Positions 62,801 to 64,000 of a stretch of DNA of 64,000 nt are shown here, one piece after another. Origin of the DNA: Zestosphaera sp. Lineage in GTDB: Archaea; Thermoproteota; Thermoprotei_A; Sulfolobales; NBVN01. How positions within the stretch are numbered: the first letter of the stretch is position 1; every line of letters starts with the position of its first letter. Below the pieces are notes generated by a model. That model did not search any database, was not told where the DNA came from, and worked only from the letters and a program-made list of their open reading frames with translations. Both the position numbers and the translations under genes were made by a program. Location of the stretch: assembly GCA_038727705.1 (NCBI GenBank), contig JAVYVJ010000001.1, forward strand, positions 283,924-347,923. The letters run 5' to 3'.

Positions 62801-63229
62801 GTGTGGCGGTTGAGTGGGTTGCCACCGTATGAACAGCTGTTGGAGGAGCTCTACAGTAAGTTGCCCGAGAGGAGAGCATTGACCGTTAGTCTAGACATAC
62901 CGCCGCTCGAGATAGTCCACGTTGGACTTCAGACTCAAGTTAAGAACTTCAAGACAGTGTGTGAGGTAATATTAAGGGAGCCTAAAGTATGTGCTAGATA
63001 CCTCCTGAAGGAGCTGGCGGCTAGAGGGACTATAGATGACTCAGGGGTTTTCACGATATACTCTAGAGTTTCCTCGCAGACTCTGAACGCTTTATTCAGG
63101 AGGTTCCTTGAGTCCTACGTGATGTGTAAGACATGCGGGTCCTACCAGACAGAGCTCAGGAAGCAAGGTAAGGTGTGGATAATTAGATGTTTAGCCTGCG
63201 GCGCTGAAGCCCCTGTCAAGCCTGTATGA
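62801..63229 (+). CDS. Translation initiation factor 2 beta (aIF2B)
   Basis: A 142-residue aIF2-beta with the N-terminal helix that binds aIF2-gamma, a central alpha/beta domain (KTVCEVILREPKVCARYLLKE) and a C-terminal zinc ribbon (CKTCGSYQTEL, RCLACGAEA). The GTG start gives VWRLSGLPPYEQLLEEL. It begins the aif2b-DUF424-nmd3 run. Confidence 0.95.
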   Translation: MWRLSGLPPYEQLLEELYSKLPERRALTVSLDIPPLEIVHVGLQTQVKNFKTVCEVILREPKVCARYLLKELAARGTIDDSGVFTIYSRVSSQTLNALFRRFLESYVMCKTCGSYQTELRKQGKVWIIRCLACGAEAPVKPV

Positions 63230-63230
63230 G

Positions 63231-63560
63231 GTGGGCTTGCTGGACGAGATCCTGGTATATGTGAGGATACATAAAACCGAGGGGATCTCGCAGGACTTTA
63301 AGGAAGTTGTGACGGTGTGTGATAAGGAGTTACTCGGCAAAACCCTCAAGGAAGGGGATGTTTCACTGGTCGTGAACGAAGAGTTCTTTGGCGGGTTCCT
63401 AGCAACCATAGATGAAGCCATGCATTACGTCAGGAACGCGCAGGTAGCGGTCCTCGTCGGCACGGTCTCCGTTAGTAGAGCCATTAATGAGGGTTTAGTG
63501 CATCCGGATGCGGTGCTCAGGATTAATGAGACCCCCTACGCGCAGGTAATGAAGTTATGA
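63231..63560 (+). CDS. DUF424 family protein
   Basis: A 109-residue protein with VYVRIHKTEGISQDFKEVVTV near 8-28, CDKELLGKTLKEGDVSLVV and SRAINEGLVHPDAVLRI, which are the conserved blocks of archaeal DUF424. It regularly lies between aIF2-beta and NMD3. Function unknown; a ribosome-linked role is inferred from neighbours. The start is GTG, 1 nt after the aif2b stop. Confidence 0.9.
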   Translation: MGLLDEILVYVRIHKTEGISQDFKEVVTVCDKELLGKTLKEGDVSLVVNEEFFGGFLATIDEAMHYVRNAQVAVLVGTVSVSRAINEGLVHPDAVLRINETPYAQVMKL

Positions 63561-64000
63561 GTACATCAAGAAGGTTCTGCTTGAGATGCGGAAGATCAGA
63601 GACCCCTGACGGGCCGTTGGTGGAGGGTCTCTGCCTAGACTGCTTTCTTAGAGAGAGGCACTTAGTCAGACTCCCAAGTAAAGTGACTTTAGTGAGATGC
63701 ACTGTCTGCGGGTCACTCTACATTAAGGGTTCCTGGACCCCGTTTCACGGAGGGGTTACGGAGGCCCTACAATACTACCTGAGGGAGGCGGTCCTTAAGA
63801 AGGACGTCGTAAACCCGAATCTTTCAGGAATAGATATTGATGTTTTAGGGATTTACGGAGGCCATGCCGAGCTGCTCATCAGAGCCTCGCTTAAAGGACG
63901 GCTTGTGGAGCAGAAGCTCGCTACCACGTACGAGGTCGTCGGAAGGCTGTGCCCGAGATGTCTAAACAGTAAGGTCAGGAACTATGAGGCAGTCCTTCAG
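63557..64000 (+). CDS. nmd3: NMD3 family protein, N-terminal part (truncated by window edge)
   Basis: The first 148 codons are visible, from an ATG that overlaps the DUF424 stop by 4 nt. Zinc pairs are FCLRCGR and LCLDC near the start, then RCTVCGS near 48-54, a middle alpha/beta region, and LCPRCLNS near 131-138. This matches archaeal homologues of NMD3, the eukaryotic 60S export adaptor; in archaea it probably acts in large-subunit maturation. Confidence 0.9.
   Translation, partial: MSTSRRFCLRCGRSETPDGPLVEGLCLDCFLRERHLVRLPSKVTLVRCTVCGSLYIKGSWTPFHGGVTEALQYYLREAVLKKDVVNPNLSGIDIDVLGIYGGHAELLIRASLKGRLVEQKLATTYEVVGRLCPRCLNSKVRNYEAVLQ

Overview
The window looks like the chromosome of a hyperthermophilic crenarchaeon (Thermoprotei, perhaps Desulfurococcales-like). 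The evidence is the C-terminal part of a reverse gyrase, an undivided rpoB followed by split rpoA1/rpoA2, archaeal-type translation factors, many GTG and TTG starts, TATA-type promoters, and tRNA genes with very small archaeal introns. Species-level placement is inference only. I see no CRISPR array, rRNA operon, phage or intact transposase.

Layout. 1-4.7 kb: end of reverse gyrase, a nitrilase-fold protein that lacks its catalytic residues, and a porGDAB pyruvate:ferredoxin oxidoreductase operon. 4.8-7.8 kb: a candidate C/D-box sRNA, tRNA-Lys(CTT) with an intron in the anticodon stem, then GINS and MCM. 7.8-8.8 kb: a DUF134/DUF5320/NifX-like group whose last gene is broken. 8.9-13.3 kb: a THUMP-like protein, an adenosine-specific kinase family protein, an unrecognised protein with an Arg/Gly-rich tail, argF, a DUF4443 regulator and diphthamide synthetase. 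13.4-17.8 kb: FEN1, leuS and a small membrane protein. 17.8-18.5 kb: a long intergenic stretch holding a clear C/D-box sRNA.

18.5-32.6 kb is the RNA polymerase and str-type cluster: rpoH-B-A1-A2, rpl30e, nusA, rps12, then rps7, aEF1A and rps10. A DUF151 gene and about 0.7 kb of possibly decayed IS605-like sequence interrupt it. 32.8-38.5 kb is rich in RNA processing: tRNA-Ser, Elp3 with a Trm9-like methyltransferase, tRNA-Glu, a CRM-domain protein, RNase P Rpp21, Nep1, tRNA-Phe, archease and tRNA-Gly. The last three tRNA genes all carry tiny introns. 38.6-49.9 kb: an HtrA-type protease, then a long translation run (S19e, PDCD5-like, L39e, L31e, aIF6, L18a, prefoldin, FtsY, SecE, Spt5, L11, L1, L10, alaS, DUF434). 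L12, which usually follows L10, is absent here.

50.0-56.6 kb is the most accessory-looking block. Six tightly coupled genes encode a MoxR ATPase, a secreted or anchored DUF4129-like protein, two membrane proteins, a DUF4350 protein and a DUF58/vWA protein. The block lies between a displaced 3' tRNA fragment and tRNA-Arg(TCT). 56.7-64 kb: a 6-pyruvoyl-tetrahydropterin synthase homologue with a regulator-like gene, two orphan small proteins, an AspRS-derived asparagine synthetase (AsnA) with an Lrp/AsnC regulator, tRNA-Thr, a GNAT protein, MtaB-type methylthiotransferase, aIF2-beta, DUF424 and the start of NMD3.

The window is mostly core information processing. The parts worth a second look are the MoxR/DUF58 block with its tRNA-fragment boundary, the sRNAs, the intron-bearing tRNAs, the broken NifX-like gene, and several proteins with missing or substituted key residues.
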